NCBI RefSeq assembly: GCF_014654365.1
Contig: NZ_BNAY01000002.1
Location: 682,001-746,000 of the forward strand
Source of the DNA: Amycolatopsis oliviviridis
GTDB lineage: Bacteria; Actinomycetota; Actinomycetes; Mycobacteriales; Pseudonocardiaceae
Length of the DNA stretch: 64,000 bases
Direction: 5' to 3'
The notes beneath the pieces were generated by a model that was given only the letters and a program-made list of their open reading frames with translations, was not told the DNA's origin and made no database searches. This document shows, piece after piece, positions 9,048 through 18,237 of the stretch (position 1 is the first letter of the stretch; each line of letters starts with the position of its first letter). A program made the position numbers and the translations under genes.

Positions 9048-10514
9048 ATGCCCTCCGAAGACCTTTCCGCCTTCGGTTACCGTCAAGAACTTCGCCGGAC
9101 GCTGGGCGGTTTCTCCGCCTTCGCCGCCGGTTTCTCCTTCGTTTCCATCCTGACCACGGTCTTTCAGCTGTTCGCCTTCGGCTATTCCTTCGGGGACACG
9201 CTCTTCTTCTGGACATGGCCGCTGGTGATCGCCGGGCAATTGCTCGTCGCGCTCAACTTCGCCGAACTCGCCGCCCGATTCCCGCTGGCAGGATCGGTTT
9301 ACCAGTGGGCGAAACACCTCTCCCCCGGATTCGCGGGGTGGCTCGCCGGCTGGATGATGCTGGTGGGCTGCGTCGTCGCGCTGGCGGGCGCGGCGATCGC
9401 GCTCCAGGTCGTCCTCCCGTCGGTCTGGAGCGGCTTCCAGCTCGTCGGCGGGGATCCGGCGATCACGTCGCCGACCGGGGCCAGCAACGCCGTCCTGCTC
9501 GGCACCCTGCTGATCATCGTCACCACCGCGATCAACGCGGGCGGCGTGCGGCTGATGGCGCGGATCAACGACATCGGGGTGGCGGCCGAACTCGTCGGCG
9601 TCCTCGTGCTGATCATCGGGCTCGCGTCGTTCGCGGTCCGCGGCCCGCAGGTCGTGCTCCAGCCCGCGGGCGAGAGCCCCGGCGTCGGCGGCGTTCTCGC
9701 TTCGGCGCTGATGGCCGCGTACGTCCTGTACGGTTTCGACACCGCCGCCTCCGTCGCCGAAGAGACCAAGAACGCGCGCCGCACCGCGCCGCGCGCCGTC
9801 CTCCGCGCGCTGTTGATCTCCGGGGTGGGCGGTCTCGCCGTCGTCATCACCGCGCTGATGGCGGCCCCGAGCCTGACCGACGGGCAGCTGGCCGGGAAAG
9901 GCCTGCCGTACGTGATCACGGCGGTCTTCGGTGACACGCTCGGCCGGGTCTTCCTCGCCGACGTCGCGATCGCCGTCGTCGTCTGCACCCTGACCATCCA
10001 GACCGGCACCGTCCGGTTGATCTACGCGATGGCCCGCGACGGCGCGCTTCCCGGCGCCAAACGCCTTTCCGCGGTGAACGCCCGCACCGGCACCCCGATC
10101 GCGCCCGCCGTGCTGTCCGGGCTGCTCGCGATCGGGCTGCTGCTGCTCAATCTCGGCAATCCGACCATTTTCAGCACCATCACCGGCACCTCGGTGGTCG
10201 TGGTCTACCTCGCCTATCTCCTGGTGACCGGACCGCTGCTGCTCCGGCGGCGTCAAGGCCGTTTCACCGCCGAACCAGGCCATTTCTCCCTGGGGCGATG
10301 GGCTATTCCGGTCAACGTGGCGGCAGTAGGGTACGGCGCGATGATGATCGTCAACATCGCCTGGCCACGAGCCGACATCTACGACCTGGCGGGCACCGGC
10401 TCCGTCTGGGTCCTGTTGTTCCCGATCGAGTTCGTCGGCGCCGCGCTGCTCACCGGCTACCTCTGCTGGCGCCGCCGCTCCGCGCTCACCACGGTTCCCG
10501 TCCCCGCGACCTGA
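9048..10514 (+). CDS. APC-superfamily permease (candidate guanidine/urea importer)
   Basis: A 488-residue membrane protein of the amino acid-polyamine-organocation superfamily with about 12 hydrophobic segments. The N-terminus LSAFGYRQELRRTLGGFSAF and the motifs VALNFAELAARFPLAGSVYQ and GFDTAASVAEETKNARR are typical. AGGAG precedes the ATG. It is first in an operon with two DUF1989 proteins, the carboxylase and allophanate hydrolase, so it probably imports their substrate (inference). It is a clear paralogue of the permease at 41402-42913 in the choline operon. Confidence 0.85.
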   Translation: MPSEDLSAFGYRQELRRTLGGFSAFAAGFSFVSILTTVFQLFAFGYSFGDTLFFWTWPLVIAGQLLVALNFAELAARFPLAGSVYQWAKHLSPGFAGWLAGWMMLVGCVVALAGAAIALQVVLPSVWSGFQLVGGDPAITSPTGASNAVLLGTLLIIVTTAINAGGVRLMARINDIGVAAELVGVLVLIIGLASFAVRGPQVVLQPAGESPGVGGVLASALMAAYVLYGFDTAASVAEETKNARRTAPRAVLRALLISGVGGLAVVITALMAAPSLTDGQLAGKGLPYVITAVFGDTLGRVFLADVAIAVVVCTLTIQTGTVRLIYAMARDGALPGAKRLSAVNARTGTPIAPAVLSGLLAIGLLLLNLGNPTIFSTITGTSVVVVYLAYLLVTGPLLLRRRQGRFTAEPGHFSLGRWAIPVNVAAVGYGAMMIVNIAWPRADIYDLAGTGSVWVLLFPIEFVGAALLTGYLCWRRRSALTTVPVPAT

Positions 10515-10525
10515 AGGAAGGTTCC

Positions 10526-11359
10526 ATGAGCACGACATCGACCACGTACGGCGCTCGCGACCACGCCCGTGCCCAGGCGGGCACGGTGACCGAAGCCATG
10601 CCTGCCATCCCCGCGTCCGGCTGGCCGGATCCGCCGTCCGGGATCGACCCGGCGAAGCTGGTCTGGGCCGAGACCGTCGCCGGCGGCGGCTACACCCACA
10701 AGGTCCTCGCCCGCGGCACCGAACTGCGGCTGACCGACGTCGACGGCGACGCCTGCGCGCATCTGCTGCTGTTCAACGCCGATCAACCGTGGGAGCGGCT
10801 GAACGTCGCCGACACGGTGAAGGTCCAGTGGAACGCCTATCTCGGCGAGTCGATCGCGCTGCTGTCGGACCAGGCGCGGGTGCTCGCGACCGTCGTCACC
10901 GACGAGAGCGGCAAGCACGACGCCCTCTGCGGAACGTCCACTGTGGACGGCAACGCCGAACGGTACGGTGACGGGAGCCCGCAGGGCGCCTCGCCGTCGG
11001 GGAACGCGTTGTTCACCCTCGCCGCGGCCAAACACGGCCTCGGCCCGCGCGATCTCCCGCCGAGCCTGTCCTTCTTCCAGGGCGTCCACGTCGAGACCGA
11101 CGGCGGCCTGACCTTCACCGGTTCGGCCGGAGCGGGCAAGTCCGTAGTCCTGCGCACCGAACTCCCGGTCGTCGTCCTGATCGCCAACGTGGCGCATCCG
11201 CTCGACCCGCGCCCGGACTACACGGTCACCCCGCTGCGCGTCTTCGCCCAGCGAAGCGAACCATCCACACCGGACAGTCCTGAGTGGACAGCGTCACCCG
11301 AGGCACAGCGCGCCTTCGAGAACACCGCCGACTACCTCACCGCTAGGGGCCTGGCATGA
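10526..11359 (+). CDS. cgdA: DUF1989 / urea amidolyase-associated protein 1 (carboxyguanidine deiminase subunit)
   Basis: A 277-residue DUF1989 protein, long annotated as urea amidolyase-associated protein 1. The core includes LRLTDVDGDACAHLLLFNAD, then ERLNVADTVKVQWNAYLG and the Cys-containing ALCGTSTVDGNAERYG. Published work on such gene pairs next to a carboxylase and allophanate hydrolase identified them as the two subunits of carboxyguanidine deiminase (CgdAB), which turns carboxyguanidine into allophanate. It starts 11 bp after the permease stop, with GAAGG upstream, and overlaps the next gene by 4 bp. The symbol follows that literature; the A/B order is less certain. Confidence 0.78.
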   Translation: MSTTSTTYGARDHARAQAGTVTEAMPAIPASGWPDPPSGIDPAKLVWAETVAGGGYTHKVLARGTELRLTDVDGDACAHLLLFNADQPWERLNVADTVKVQWNAYLGESIALLSDQARVLATVVTDESGKHDALCGTSTVDGNAERYGDGSPQGASPSGNALFTLAAAKHGLGPRDLPPSLSFFQGVHVETDGGLTFTGSAGAGKSVVLRTELPVVVLIANVAHPLDPRPDYTVTPLRVFAQRSEPSTPDSPEWTASPEAQRAFENTADYLTARGLA

Positions 11360-11967
11360 CCATCGTTTCCGACACCGAAGTAGCCGCGCGGGCACCGTAT
11401 TCCACCGTGCTGCGCAAGGGCGAGACACTCGCGATCATCGACCTCGGCGGCAACCAGGCCGTCGACTTCCTCTGCTACGACGCGGCCGACACGGCGAAGA
11501 GATACAGCGCGGCGGCAACGATTTCGGCCCAGCGCAACATCTTCCTCACCACCGGCAGCGTACTGCGCACCGGCGAGGGCGCTCCGCTGCTGACCGTCGT
11601 CGCGGACACCTGCGGACGGCACGACACGATCGGCGGCGCCTGCAGCAAGGAGTCCAACAGCCTCCGCTACGGGCAGCACACGCGGTACCAGCACGCCTGT
11701 GTCGAGAACTTCCTGACCGAGGGCGCGAAATGGGGTCTCGGCAAACGGGATCTGGTCAGCAACGTCAACTGGTACATGAACGTGCCGGTCGAACAGGACG
11801 GCACGCTCGGTATCGTCGACGGCATCTCCGCGCCCGGCATGGAGGTAAAACTGCGTGCCGAAACCGACGTCCTGGTACTGGTGTCGAACTGCCCGCAGAT
11901 CAACAACCCGTGCAACGGATTCGACCCGACTCCGGTCCGCATGATCGTCACCGGCGGTGACGCGTGA
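11356..11967 (+). CDS. cgdB: DUF1989 / urea amidolyase-associated protein 2 (carboxyguanidine deiminase subunit)
   Basis: A 203-residue DUF1989 protein, the shorter partner of the preceding one. Conserved stretches are LAIIDLGGNQAVDFLCYDA, VVADTCGRHDTIGGACSKES and the C-terminal LVSNCPQINNPCNGFDPTP, rich in Cys and His as expected for a metal-dependent deiminase. Overlaps of 4 bp on both sides (ATGA and GTGA) indicate tight translational coupling, fitting a heteromeric enzyme. Its position directly before the biotin carboxylase points to guanidine rather than plain urea metabolism. Confidence 0.78.
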   Translation: MTIVSDTEVAARAPYSTVLRKGETLAIIDLGGNQAVDFLCYDAADTAKRYSAAATISAQRNIFLTTGSVLRTGEGAPLLTVVADTCGRHDTIGGACSKESNSLRYGQHTRYQHACVENFLTEGAKWGLGKRDLVSNVNWYMNVPVEQDGTLGIVDGISAPGMEVKLRAETDVLVLVSNCPQINNPCNGFDPTPVRMIVTGGDA

Positions 11968-14900
11968 AACTGCTCGTCGCCAACCGGGGGGAAATCGCGG
12001 TCCGGATCATCCGGACCGCAAGGGAGATGGGCATTCCGACGGTCGCCGTCTATTCCGACGCCGACCGCACGGCCGCGCACGTACGGCTTGCCGACGAAGC
12101 CGTACGCCTCGGCCCGGCGCCGGCGAGGGAGAGCTACCTCCTCGCCGACGCCCTCATCGAAGCCGCGCTGAAGACCGGCGCGGACACGATCCATCCCGGC
12201 TACGGCTTCCTGTCCGAGGACGCCGCGTTCGCCAGGGCGGTGGAAGCGGCCGGCATCCGGTTCGCCGGTCCGGCAGCGGACCACCTTGAAGTCTTCGGCA
12301 GCAAGCACACCGCACGGGAGAAGGCCGTCGAGGCCGGTGTCCCGCTGCTGCCGGGCACCGGACTGCTGGACACCCTCGCCGACGCCGAGACTGCGGCCGC
12401 CTCGATCGGCTACCCGGTGATGCTCAAGGCCACCGGCGGTGGCGGCGGGATCGGCATGCGCGCCTGCGCCGGCATCGACGAGTTGCGCGACGCCTGGGAC
12501 GCGGTGCAGAGCATCGCCGCCAAGAGCTTCTCGACCTCGGGCGTGTTCCTCGAACGGCTCGTGACCCACGCGCGGCACGTCGAGGTCCAGGTGTTCGGCG
12601 ACGGCGCGGGTGAGGTGCTGGCGCTGGGCACGCGGGACTGCACGCTGCAGCGGCGCAATCAGAAGGTGCTCGAAGAGTGCCCCGCCCCGGGGCTTCCCGA
12701 AGCGGTGCGGGAGAAGCTGGTCTCGGCCGCCGTCGAACTCTGCGCTTCGGTGCGCTACCGGTCGGCCGGGACGGTCGAGTTCATCTACGACCCGGATCGT
12801 GAGGAAGCCGCGTTCCTCGAAGTCAACACGCGGCTGCAGGTCGAGCACCCGGTGACCGAGGCGGTCTATCGCATCGACCTCGTCGCATGGATGCTCCGGC
12901 TCGCCGACGGCGACACCGGGATGTTCGCCGGCACGCCGGAACCGCGCGGGCACGCCGTCGAGGTACGGGTCTACGCCGAGGATCCGGCCGCCGGGCACCG
13001 GCCGAGCGCGGGGCTGCTGACCCGCGCCGACTTCCCCGACGATGTCCGGGTCGACACCTGGGTCGAAGCCGGCGCGAAGGTGACGACGCATTACGACCCG
13101 CTGCTCGCCAAGGTGATCACCGTCGGCGCGGACCGCGCCGAAGCCCTAGCCGCGCTGGGCGCCGCGCTCGGCGAGAGCCGGGTGGACGGGGTGCGCACGA
13201 ATCTCGGGCAGCTGCGCGCGGTCGCCGCGGATCGGCGGCTGCACGACGTCACGCACGACACCGCGACGCTCGACACGATCACCGATCCCGAACCGCGGAT
13301 CGAGGTCCTGCGGGGCGGCACGATGACCACCGTCCAGGACTGGCCGGGACGGCTGGGGTTCTGGCACGTGGGTGTCCCGCCGAACGGGCCGATGGACGAT
13401 CTGTCGCTGCGCCTGGGCAACCGCGCGCTCGGTAATCCCGAAGGCGCGCCGGGCCTGGAGTGCACTGTGGACGGTGTCTCGCTGAGGTTCACCGATGACG
13501 CAATCGTTTGCGTCACGGGATCCCCGTCCCCGGTCACCGTCGACGGCCGCGAAGTTCCCCAGTGGACGCCGGTCGAGGTGCCCGCCGGCAGCGTGCTCGA
13601 CGTGGGCACCGGCACCGCCGGGCTCCGCGCGTACGTCCTCGTCCGTGGCGGGATCGACGTACCGGACTTCCTGGGAAGCGCGGCGACGTTCACGCTCGGC
13701 GGTTTCGGCGGGCACGCCGGTCGCGCGCTGGCGACCGGCGACGTCCTCTCCCCCGGGCCTGCTCCGGAGCACGCGGTCGCGGGCCCGGTCCCGGAGGCCG
13801 ACCGCCCGGTGTTCGCGACGCACTGGGAGATCGGCGCGTCCGAGGGACCGCACGCCGCGCCGGAGTTCTTCACCCCGGACGACGTCGAGACGTTCTACGC
13901 GACCGACTGGGAGGTGCACTTCAACTCCGCCCGGACCGGTGTCCGGCTCGTCGGGCCCCGGCCACGCTGGGCGCGGGAAGACGGCGGCGAGGCGGGGCTG
14001 CACCCGTCGAACATCCACGACACGCCGTACGCGATCGGCGCCGTGGACTACACCGGCGACCTGCCGATCCTGCTGGGCCCGGACGGGCCGAGCCTCGGCG
14101 GGTTCGTCTGCCCGGCGACCGTGGTGACCGGGCAGCGCTGGAAGCTCGGCCAGCTGCGGCCGGGCGACACCGTGCGGTTCGTGCCGATCACCATCGAGCA
14201 CGCCGGTGCGCTGCGCACCTCGCCGGGCGCGGCGGTCAAGGCGACCCGGAAGCCGATCGACGACGGCGGCATCCTCGGCCGTCTGTCCACATCGGACGAG
14301 AACCCCGAGGTCACCTACCGGCGCAGCGGCGACGACAACCTGCTGATCGAGTACGGGCCGATGAAACTCGACCTGGCCCTGCGGATGCGGGTCCACGCCC
14401 TCGCCGACCGGCTGGGCGCGGAAGGACTCGACGGCGTCGTCGACCTGACCCCGGGCATCCGCTCGCTGCAGGTCCATGTCGACCCGGACGTCCTGCCGGT
14501 CCCGAAACTGCTCGGGCTCGTGCAGGAGGTGGAGCACGATCTGCCGCGCACCGGCGATCTCGTGGTGCCGAGCCGCACCGTGCGGATGCCGTTGTCGTGG
14601 GACGACCCGGCGACGCGCGAGGCGATCGAGCGGTACATGGCGGGGGTGCGCGACGACGCGCCGTGGTGCCCGTGGAACATCGAGTTCATCCGGCGCGTCA
14701 ACGGTCTGTCCAGTGTGGACGACGTCTACCGCACGGTGTTCGACGCGGAATATCTGGTGCTGGGCCTCGGCGACGTCTATCTCGGCGCGCCGGTGGCCAC
14801 TCCGCTGGACCCGCGGCACCGGCTGGTCACCACCAAGTACAACCCGGCACGCACGTGGACGGCGGAGAACTCGGTCGGCATCGGCGGTTCGTATCTCTGC

Positions 14901-15530
14901 ATCTACGGGATGGAGGGCCCCGGCGGATACCAGTTCGTCGGGCGGACCGTGCAGGTGTGGAGCGGCTGGCGGCAGCGTGGCTCCTTCGAACCGGGTTCAC
15001 CCTGGCTGCTGCGGTTCTTCGACCGGATCTCCTGGTACCCGGTGACCGCCGAGGAACTGCTGGACCTGCGGGCCCAGAGCTCGGCGGGGGAACTGGAACT
15101 CGACATCACCGACGGCGAGTTCGCGCTGGCGGATCACGAGCGGTTCCTGGCCGACAACGCCGCCGACATCGCCGCGTTCCGGGAGAAGCAGAGCGCGGCG
15201 TTCGAGGCCGAGCGGCAGGCCTGGGCGGCGGCGGGCGAGTTCGACCCGCGGCCGGAACCGACCGGGGCGAAGGTCCCGACCACGAAGGTCGAGGCCCCGC
15301 CCGGTGGGCACGTCGTCGAGGCGCCGTTCGCCGCGACCGTGTGGCGAGTGGACGTCGAGCCCGGCAAGAAGGTGGGTGCGGAGGAGACGCTGGTGATCCT
15401 CGAAGCGATGAAGACCGAGGCGCGGATCCCCGCGCCCGCCGCCGGGGAGGTCGTCGACGTGCTCGTCTCGCCCGGCTATCAGGTCGCCCCCGGCACGCCG
15501 CTGGTGGTTCTGGGAAGGAGCGCGGGATGA
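11964..15530 (+). CDS. Biotin-dependent guanidine/urea carboxylase
   Basis: A 1188-residue multidomain carboxylase that fixes bicarbonate onto guanidine or urea using ATP and biotin. Domains in order are biotin carboxylase (1-450; LLVANRGEIAVRIIRTARE, the Gly-rich KATGGGGGIGMRA, EVNTRLQVEHPVTE), a KipA/AHS2-like domain (about 450-760), a KipI/AHS1-like domain (about 780-980), and a C-terminal biotinyl domain with the lysine in VILEAMKTEARI. It overlaps both neighbours by 4 bp. It would be called urea carboxylase by similarity, but the CgdAB pair upstream makes guanidine the better guess. The residue-level determinants cannot be read safely by eye. Confidence 0.9.
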   Translation: MKLLVANRGEIAVRIIRTAREMGIPTVAVYSDADRTAAHVRLADEAVRLGPAPARESYLLADALIEAALKTGADTIHPGYGFLSEDAAFARAVEAAGIRFAGPAADHLEVFGSKHTAREKAVEAGVPLLPGTGLLDTLADAETAAASIGYPVMLKATGGGGGIGMRACAGIDELRDAWDAVQSIAAKSFSTSGVFLERLVTHARHVEVQVFGDGAGEVLALGTRDCTLQRRNQKVLEECPAPGLPEAVREKLVSAAVELCASVRYRSAGTVEFIYDPDREEAAFLEVNTRLQVEHPVTEAVYRIDLVAWMLRLADGDTGMFAGTPEPRGHAVEVRVYAEDPAAGHRPSAGLLTRADFPDDVRVDTWVEAGAKVTTHYDPLLAKVITVGADRAEALAALGAALGESRVDGVRTNLGQLRAVAADRRLHDVTHDTATLDTITDPEPRIEVLRGGTMTTVQDWPGRLGFWHVGVPPNGPMDDLSLRLGNRALGNPEGAPGLECTVDGVSLRFTDDAIVCVTGSPSPVTVDGREVPQWTPVEVPAGSVLDVGTGTAGLRAYVLVRGGIDVPDFLGSAATFTLGGFGGHAGRALATGDVLSPGPAPEHAVAGPVPEADRPVFATHWEIGASEGPHAAPEFFTPDDVETFYATDWEVHFNSARTGVRLVGPRPRWAREDGGEAGLHPSNIHDTPYAIGAVDYTGDLPILLGPDGPSLGGFVCPATVVTGQRWKLGQLRPGDTVRFVPITIEHAGALRTSPGAAVKATRKPIDDGGILGRLSTSDENPEVTYRRSGDDNLLIEYGPMKLDLALRMRVHALADRLGAEGLDGVVDLTPGIRSLQVHVDPDVLPVPKLLGLVQEVEHDLPRTGDLVVPSRTVRMPLSWDDPATREAIERYMAGVRDDAPWCPWNIEFIRRVNGLSSVDDVYRTVFDAEYLVLGLGDVYLGAPVATPLDPRHRLVTTKYNPARTWTAENSVGIGGSYLCIYGMEGPGGYQFVGRTVQVWSGWRQRGSFEPGSPWLLRFFDRISWYPVTAEELLDLRAQSSAGELELDITDGEFALADHERFLADNAADIAAFREKQSAAFEAERQAWAAAGEFDPRPEPTGAKVPTTKVEAPPGGHVVEAPFAATVWRVDVEPGKKVGAEETLVILEAMKTEARIPAPAAGEVVDVLVSPGYQVAPGTPLVVLGRSAG

Positions 15531-17158
15531 GCGTGACGGAGCGGGTGCGCGCCGCGTATCACCGGATCGCACGGGTCGACCGGCCCGAGATCTGGATCGA
15601 CCTGCGCCCCGAAGCGGACGTGCTCGCCGACGCGGAGAACCTGGATGCTCGTCGCGCGGCCGGGGAATCCTTGCCGCTGTACGGGAAACTCGCCGCGGTC
15701 AAGGGCAACATCGACGTCGCCGGGCTGCCGACGACGGCGGCCTGCCCCGAGTACGCGTACCTGCCGGGTGAGGACGCGCCGGTGGTGGCGCGGCTGCGCG
15801 CGGCCGGGGCGCTGATCCTCGGCACGACCAATCTGGACCAGTTCGCGACCGGGCTGGTCGGCACGCGCAGTCCGCACGGCGCGGTCCGGAACGCGATCGA
15901 CCCGGCGTACGTGTCGGGCGGGTCGAGTTCGGGGTCGGCGGTCGCGGTGGCGCTCGGGATCGCGGATCTCGCGCTGGGCACCGACACCGCGGGCTCCGGC
16001 CGGGTCCCGGCGGCGTTCAACGGGATCGTCGGCCTGAAACCGACGCGGGGGCTGCTGCCGACGACCGGTGTCGTGCCCGCGTGCGCGAGCATCGACTGCG
16101 TGACCGTGTTCGCGCGGACGGTCGACGAGGCGACGGCCGCGTTCGCCTGCCTGAGCGAGCCCCGGGACCTCCCGGTCGTGCACCGTCCTTTCCGGATCGG
16201 TGTACCTCTGGAGCTGGGGCCTCTCCAGGACGGCTGGGCCGAAGCGTTCACCGCCGCGGCTCGCTCTTTTGGCGAGGCGGGCGCGGAGCTGGTCACTGTC
16301 GACATATCGCCGTTCCTGGCCGCGGCGCGCCTGCTGTACGAGGGCGCTTTCGTGGCCGAGCGGTATTCGGCGGCAGGCGAATTCATCGACGCGCACCCGG
16401 ACGCCGTGGATCCGGCCGTGCGGCAGATCATCAGTGCGGCCAAGGACATCCCGGCGCACCGGGTGTTCAGTGACCTCGCGACACTCAGCGGTCTCTCACA
16501 GGAAGCGTCCGCCGTTCTGTCCTCTGTGGACTGCGTTCTGCTGCCCACGACGACGGAGCATCCGACGATCGCCGAGGTCGAGGCCGATCCGCTGGGCGTG
16601 AACGCCCGGCTGGGCCGGTTCACGAACTCGACGAACCTGCTGGGCCTGTCGTCGCTGGCCGTGCCCGCCGGGACCGTCGGCGGGCTGCCGTTCGGGGTGA
16701 TGCTGGTCGGTGCCGCGAACGCCGACCGGATCCTCGCCGACGTCGCCCGCCTGGTGCCGCGGCGGACGCGGATCGCCGTCGTCGGCGCGCATCTGCGCGG
16801 ACAGCCGCTGAACCACGAACTGACGTCACGGGGTGGCCGGTTCGTCGCGGCGGGGCCGACGGCGGCCGAGTACCGGCTGTACGCGCTGGACACCGTGCCG
16901 CCCAAGCCCGGTCTCGTGCGGGTCGGCCCGGGTGGCTCTGACGGCCCTGACGGCTCTGCGATCGAAGCCGAGGTCTGGGACCTGCCCATGGCCGGGTTCG
17001 GCGAGTTCGTGGCGGGCGTTCCGGCGCCGCTGGCGATCGGGAAGGTGCGGCTGGCCGACGGGAGCGAGGTGTCCGGGTTCGTTTGTGAACCGGCCGCGGT
17101 GGAGGGGGCGGAGGACATCACGTCGTACGGAGGGTGGCTCGGGTACCTGAGCCGCTGA
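15527..17158 (+). CDS. atzF: Allophanate hydrolase
   Basis: A 543-residue amidase-signature enzyme that hydrolyses allophanate to ammonia and CO2, the last step of the operon. The Ser-Ser-Lys centre is visible: Lys in YGKLAAVKGNIDVAG, the Ser-rich loop SGGSSSGSAVAVALG and TDTAGSGRVPAAFNGIVGLK. A C-terminal domain of about 120 residues (after NHELTSRGGRF) is the accessory domain of full-length AtzF. ATG overlaps the carboxylase stop by 4 bp. A cluster of inverted repeats follows the stop. Confidence 0.92.
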   Translation: MSVTERVRAAYHRIARVDRPEIWIDLRPEADVLADAENLDARRAAGESLPLYGKLAAVKGNIDVAGLPTTAACPEYAYLPGEDAPVVARLRAAGALILGTTNLDQFATGLVGTRSPHGAVRNAIDPAYVSGGSSSGSAVAVALGIADLALGTDTAGSGRVPAAFNGIVGLKPTRGLLPTTGVVPACASIDCVTVFARTVDEATAAFACLSEPRDLPVVHRPFRIGVPLELGPLQDGWAEAFTAAARSFGEAGAELVTVDISPFLAAARLLYEGAFVAERYSAAGEFIDAHPDAVDPAVRQIISAAKDIPAHRVFSDLATLSGLSQEASAVLSSVDCVLLPTTTEHPTIAEVEADPLGVNARLGRFTNSTNLLGLSSLAVPAGTVGGLPFGVMLVGAANADRILADVARLVPRRTRIAVVGAHLRGQPLNHELTSRGGRFVAAGPTAAEYRLYALDTVPPKPGLVRVGPGGSDGPDGSAIEAEVWDLPMAGFGEFVAGVPAPLAIGKVRLADGSEVSGFVCEPAAVEGAEDITSYGGWLGYLSR

Positions 17159-17165
17159 GCCTCCG

Positions 17166-17210
17166 GTCGTGAGTGAAAGTGTCGTTAGAACGGCCCAAAG
17201 CACTCACGAC
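17166..17210. repeat. Imperfect inverted repeat GTCGTGAGTG...CACTCACGAC
   Basis: Ten-base perfect arms (17166-17175 and 17201-17210) flank a 25-nt centre, 8 bp after the allophanate hydrolase stop. It may act as a terminator or be a worn copy of another intergenic repeat family. Confidence 0.6.
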
Positions 17211-17248
17211 CACCTGGACCGACTCGGTACCGGCGCTCGCCCACCTGC

Positions 17249-17305
17249 GGTACATGAAGGCCCCCTTCCTTGCGCTAGGCGCAAGGAAGGGGGCCTTCAT
17301 GTACC
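17249..17305. repeat. Perfect 27-bp inverted repeat, ATGAAGG-type hairpin
   Basis: Arms at 17249-17275 and 17279-17305 are perfectly complementary around the 3-nt centre TAG. The outer half reads GGTACATGAAGGCCCCCTTC and is a close relative of the copy at 5438-5494. It lies in the gap between the allophanate hydrolase and the carboxypeptidase gene. Confidence 0.9.
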
Positions 17306-17314
17306 TCACAAGGC

Positions 17315-17361
17315 GTGAAGGTCGAGTTTCCTCGGCTGAGCCGAGGGAAGGGGTCCTTCAC
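17315..17361. repeat. Degenerate ATGAAGG-type inverted repeat
   Basis: Starts GTGAAGG and ends CCTTCAC, with an inner self-complementary CCTCGGCTGAGCCGAGG. It sits 9 bp after the perfect copy. A further small stem, CTACC...GGTAG (17361-17375), and another GGCCTTCAC follow. It looks like a second, diverged insertion of the same element. The gap 17159-17510 holds these repeats and no gene that I can support. Confidence 0.65.
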
Positions 17362-17510
17362 TACCTTCAGGGTAGGCAAGGAGGCCTTCACGGACCAACG
17401 GTCAGACCACCTGGACCAGCGTGTTTCCGGTTTGGTTGGCTTGCCGCGGCATTCTGGGAACAACGTCACAAACCCTGGCGGCCCGCCAGGCGCGAGGTAG
17501 CTTCGGAGTG

Positions 17511-18095
17511 GTGTCCACCACATCCACCTCCAGCCGCAGGACCGCGATCAGCGTGCTCGTGGCGCTGGGCCTCGTCGGGATCGCGATGGTGACGCTGGGC
17601 GCCACAGGCTTCGCAGTCAAGCAGGTGAACGGGCAGCCGCTCGCGATCCTCGAAGAGGTCCCCGGCCCTGATTCCGGCCCGACGTGCGCCGTCGACAAAC
17701 GGTACGTCGACGAGGCGACCTCCGGTATGCGCCCGGATGTGGTCGAGGCGTGGAAAGCCCTGCTCGCCAAGGCCAAGGCGCAGAACATCACCCTCTGCGT
17801 GAACGACGGCAAACGCAGCCGGGCCCAGCAGCAGCGCGAGTTCGACAAGGCCGTCGAGCGGTTCGGTTCCGTGGAGCAGGCCAAGAAGTGGGCGCTGCAG
17901 CCGGAGACGTCCATGCACGTCAAGGGAATCGCCGTCGACATCCAGCCGCTGAACTCGGCCTCCTGGGTGGACAAGAACGGCGGCGCGCTCGGCTGGTGCC
18001 GCCGCTACGACAACGAGAAGTGGCACTTCGAGTACGACCCGGCCTGGATCACCGGCGGCTGTCCCGCCCTGCTCCCCAGCGCCACCGGCAACTAA
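17511..18095 (+). CDS. VanY-like D-alanyl-D-alanine carboxypeptidase (M15 family), membrane-anchored
   Basis: A 194-residue M15B peptidase that would trim the terminal D-Ala from peptidoglycan stem peptides. An N-terminal membrane anchor (about residues 13-35, ISVLVALGLVGIAMVTLGA) places the enzyme outside the membrane. The zinc site is seen in SMHVKGIAVDIQ (His and Asp) and in NEKWHFEY (WHFE, catalytic Glu and third ligand His). GTG 17511 is taken as start; GTG 17508 is the alternative. It converges on a class A beta-lactamase, a pairing relevant to cell-wall antibiotic response, though no vanHAX genes are near. Confidence 0.85.
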   Translation: MSTTSTSSRRTAISVLVALGLVGIAMVTLGATGFAVKQVNGQPLAILEEVPGPDSGPTCAVDKRYVDEATSGMRPDVVEAWKALLAKAKAQNITLCVNDGKRSRAQQQREFDKAVERFGSVEQAKKWALQPETSMHVKGIAVDIQPLNSASWVDKNGGALGWCRRYDNEKWHFEYDPAWITGGCPALLPSATGN

Positions 18096-18099
18096 CGCG

Positions 18100-18235
18100 C
18101 TACTCGCGTGATCGGACGCGGGACTCGCGTGCTTGAAGGCGGAACTCGTCCAAGCACGTGAGTTCCGGCTCCAAGCACGTGAGTTCCGCCTTCAGACACG
18201 CGAGATACGGCTCCGAACACGCGCGTTCCGGGTTC
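18100..18235. repeat. Tandem array of about 21-bp units with CACGTGAG/CACGCGAG cores
   Basis: Four direct units of 20-22 bp lie at 18151-18171, 18172-18193, 18194-18213 and 18214-18235. The first reads CAAGCACGTGAGTTCCGGCT, and later units drift (CACGCGAG, CACGCGCG). Upstream, two units in the opposite orientation (GCGGGACTCGCGTGCTTG and GAAGGCGGAACTCG) make the array partly palindromic. It fills the gap between the converging carboxypeptidase and beta-lactamase genes. It is not a CRISPR: units are contiguous, with no spacers. Confidence 0.7.
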
Positions 18236-18237
18236 CG

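Noticed and set aside
9006..10538. 510-codon open frame antisense to the permease
   Set aside because: High GC lets antisense frames stay open. Its composition is Arg/Asp/Gly-rich without motifs, and the plus strand encodes a clear permease.
18096..18237. CRISPR array
   Set aside because: Units of about 21 bp are contiguous, diverged and partly inverted, with no unique spacers and no cas genes.
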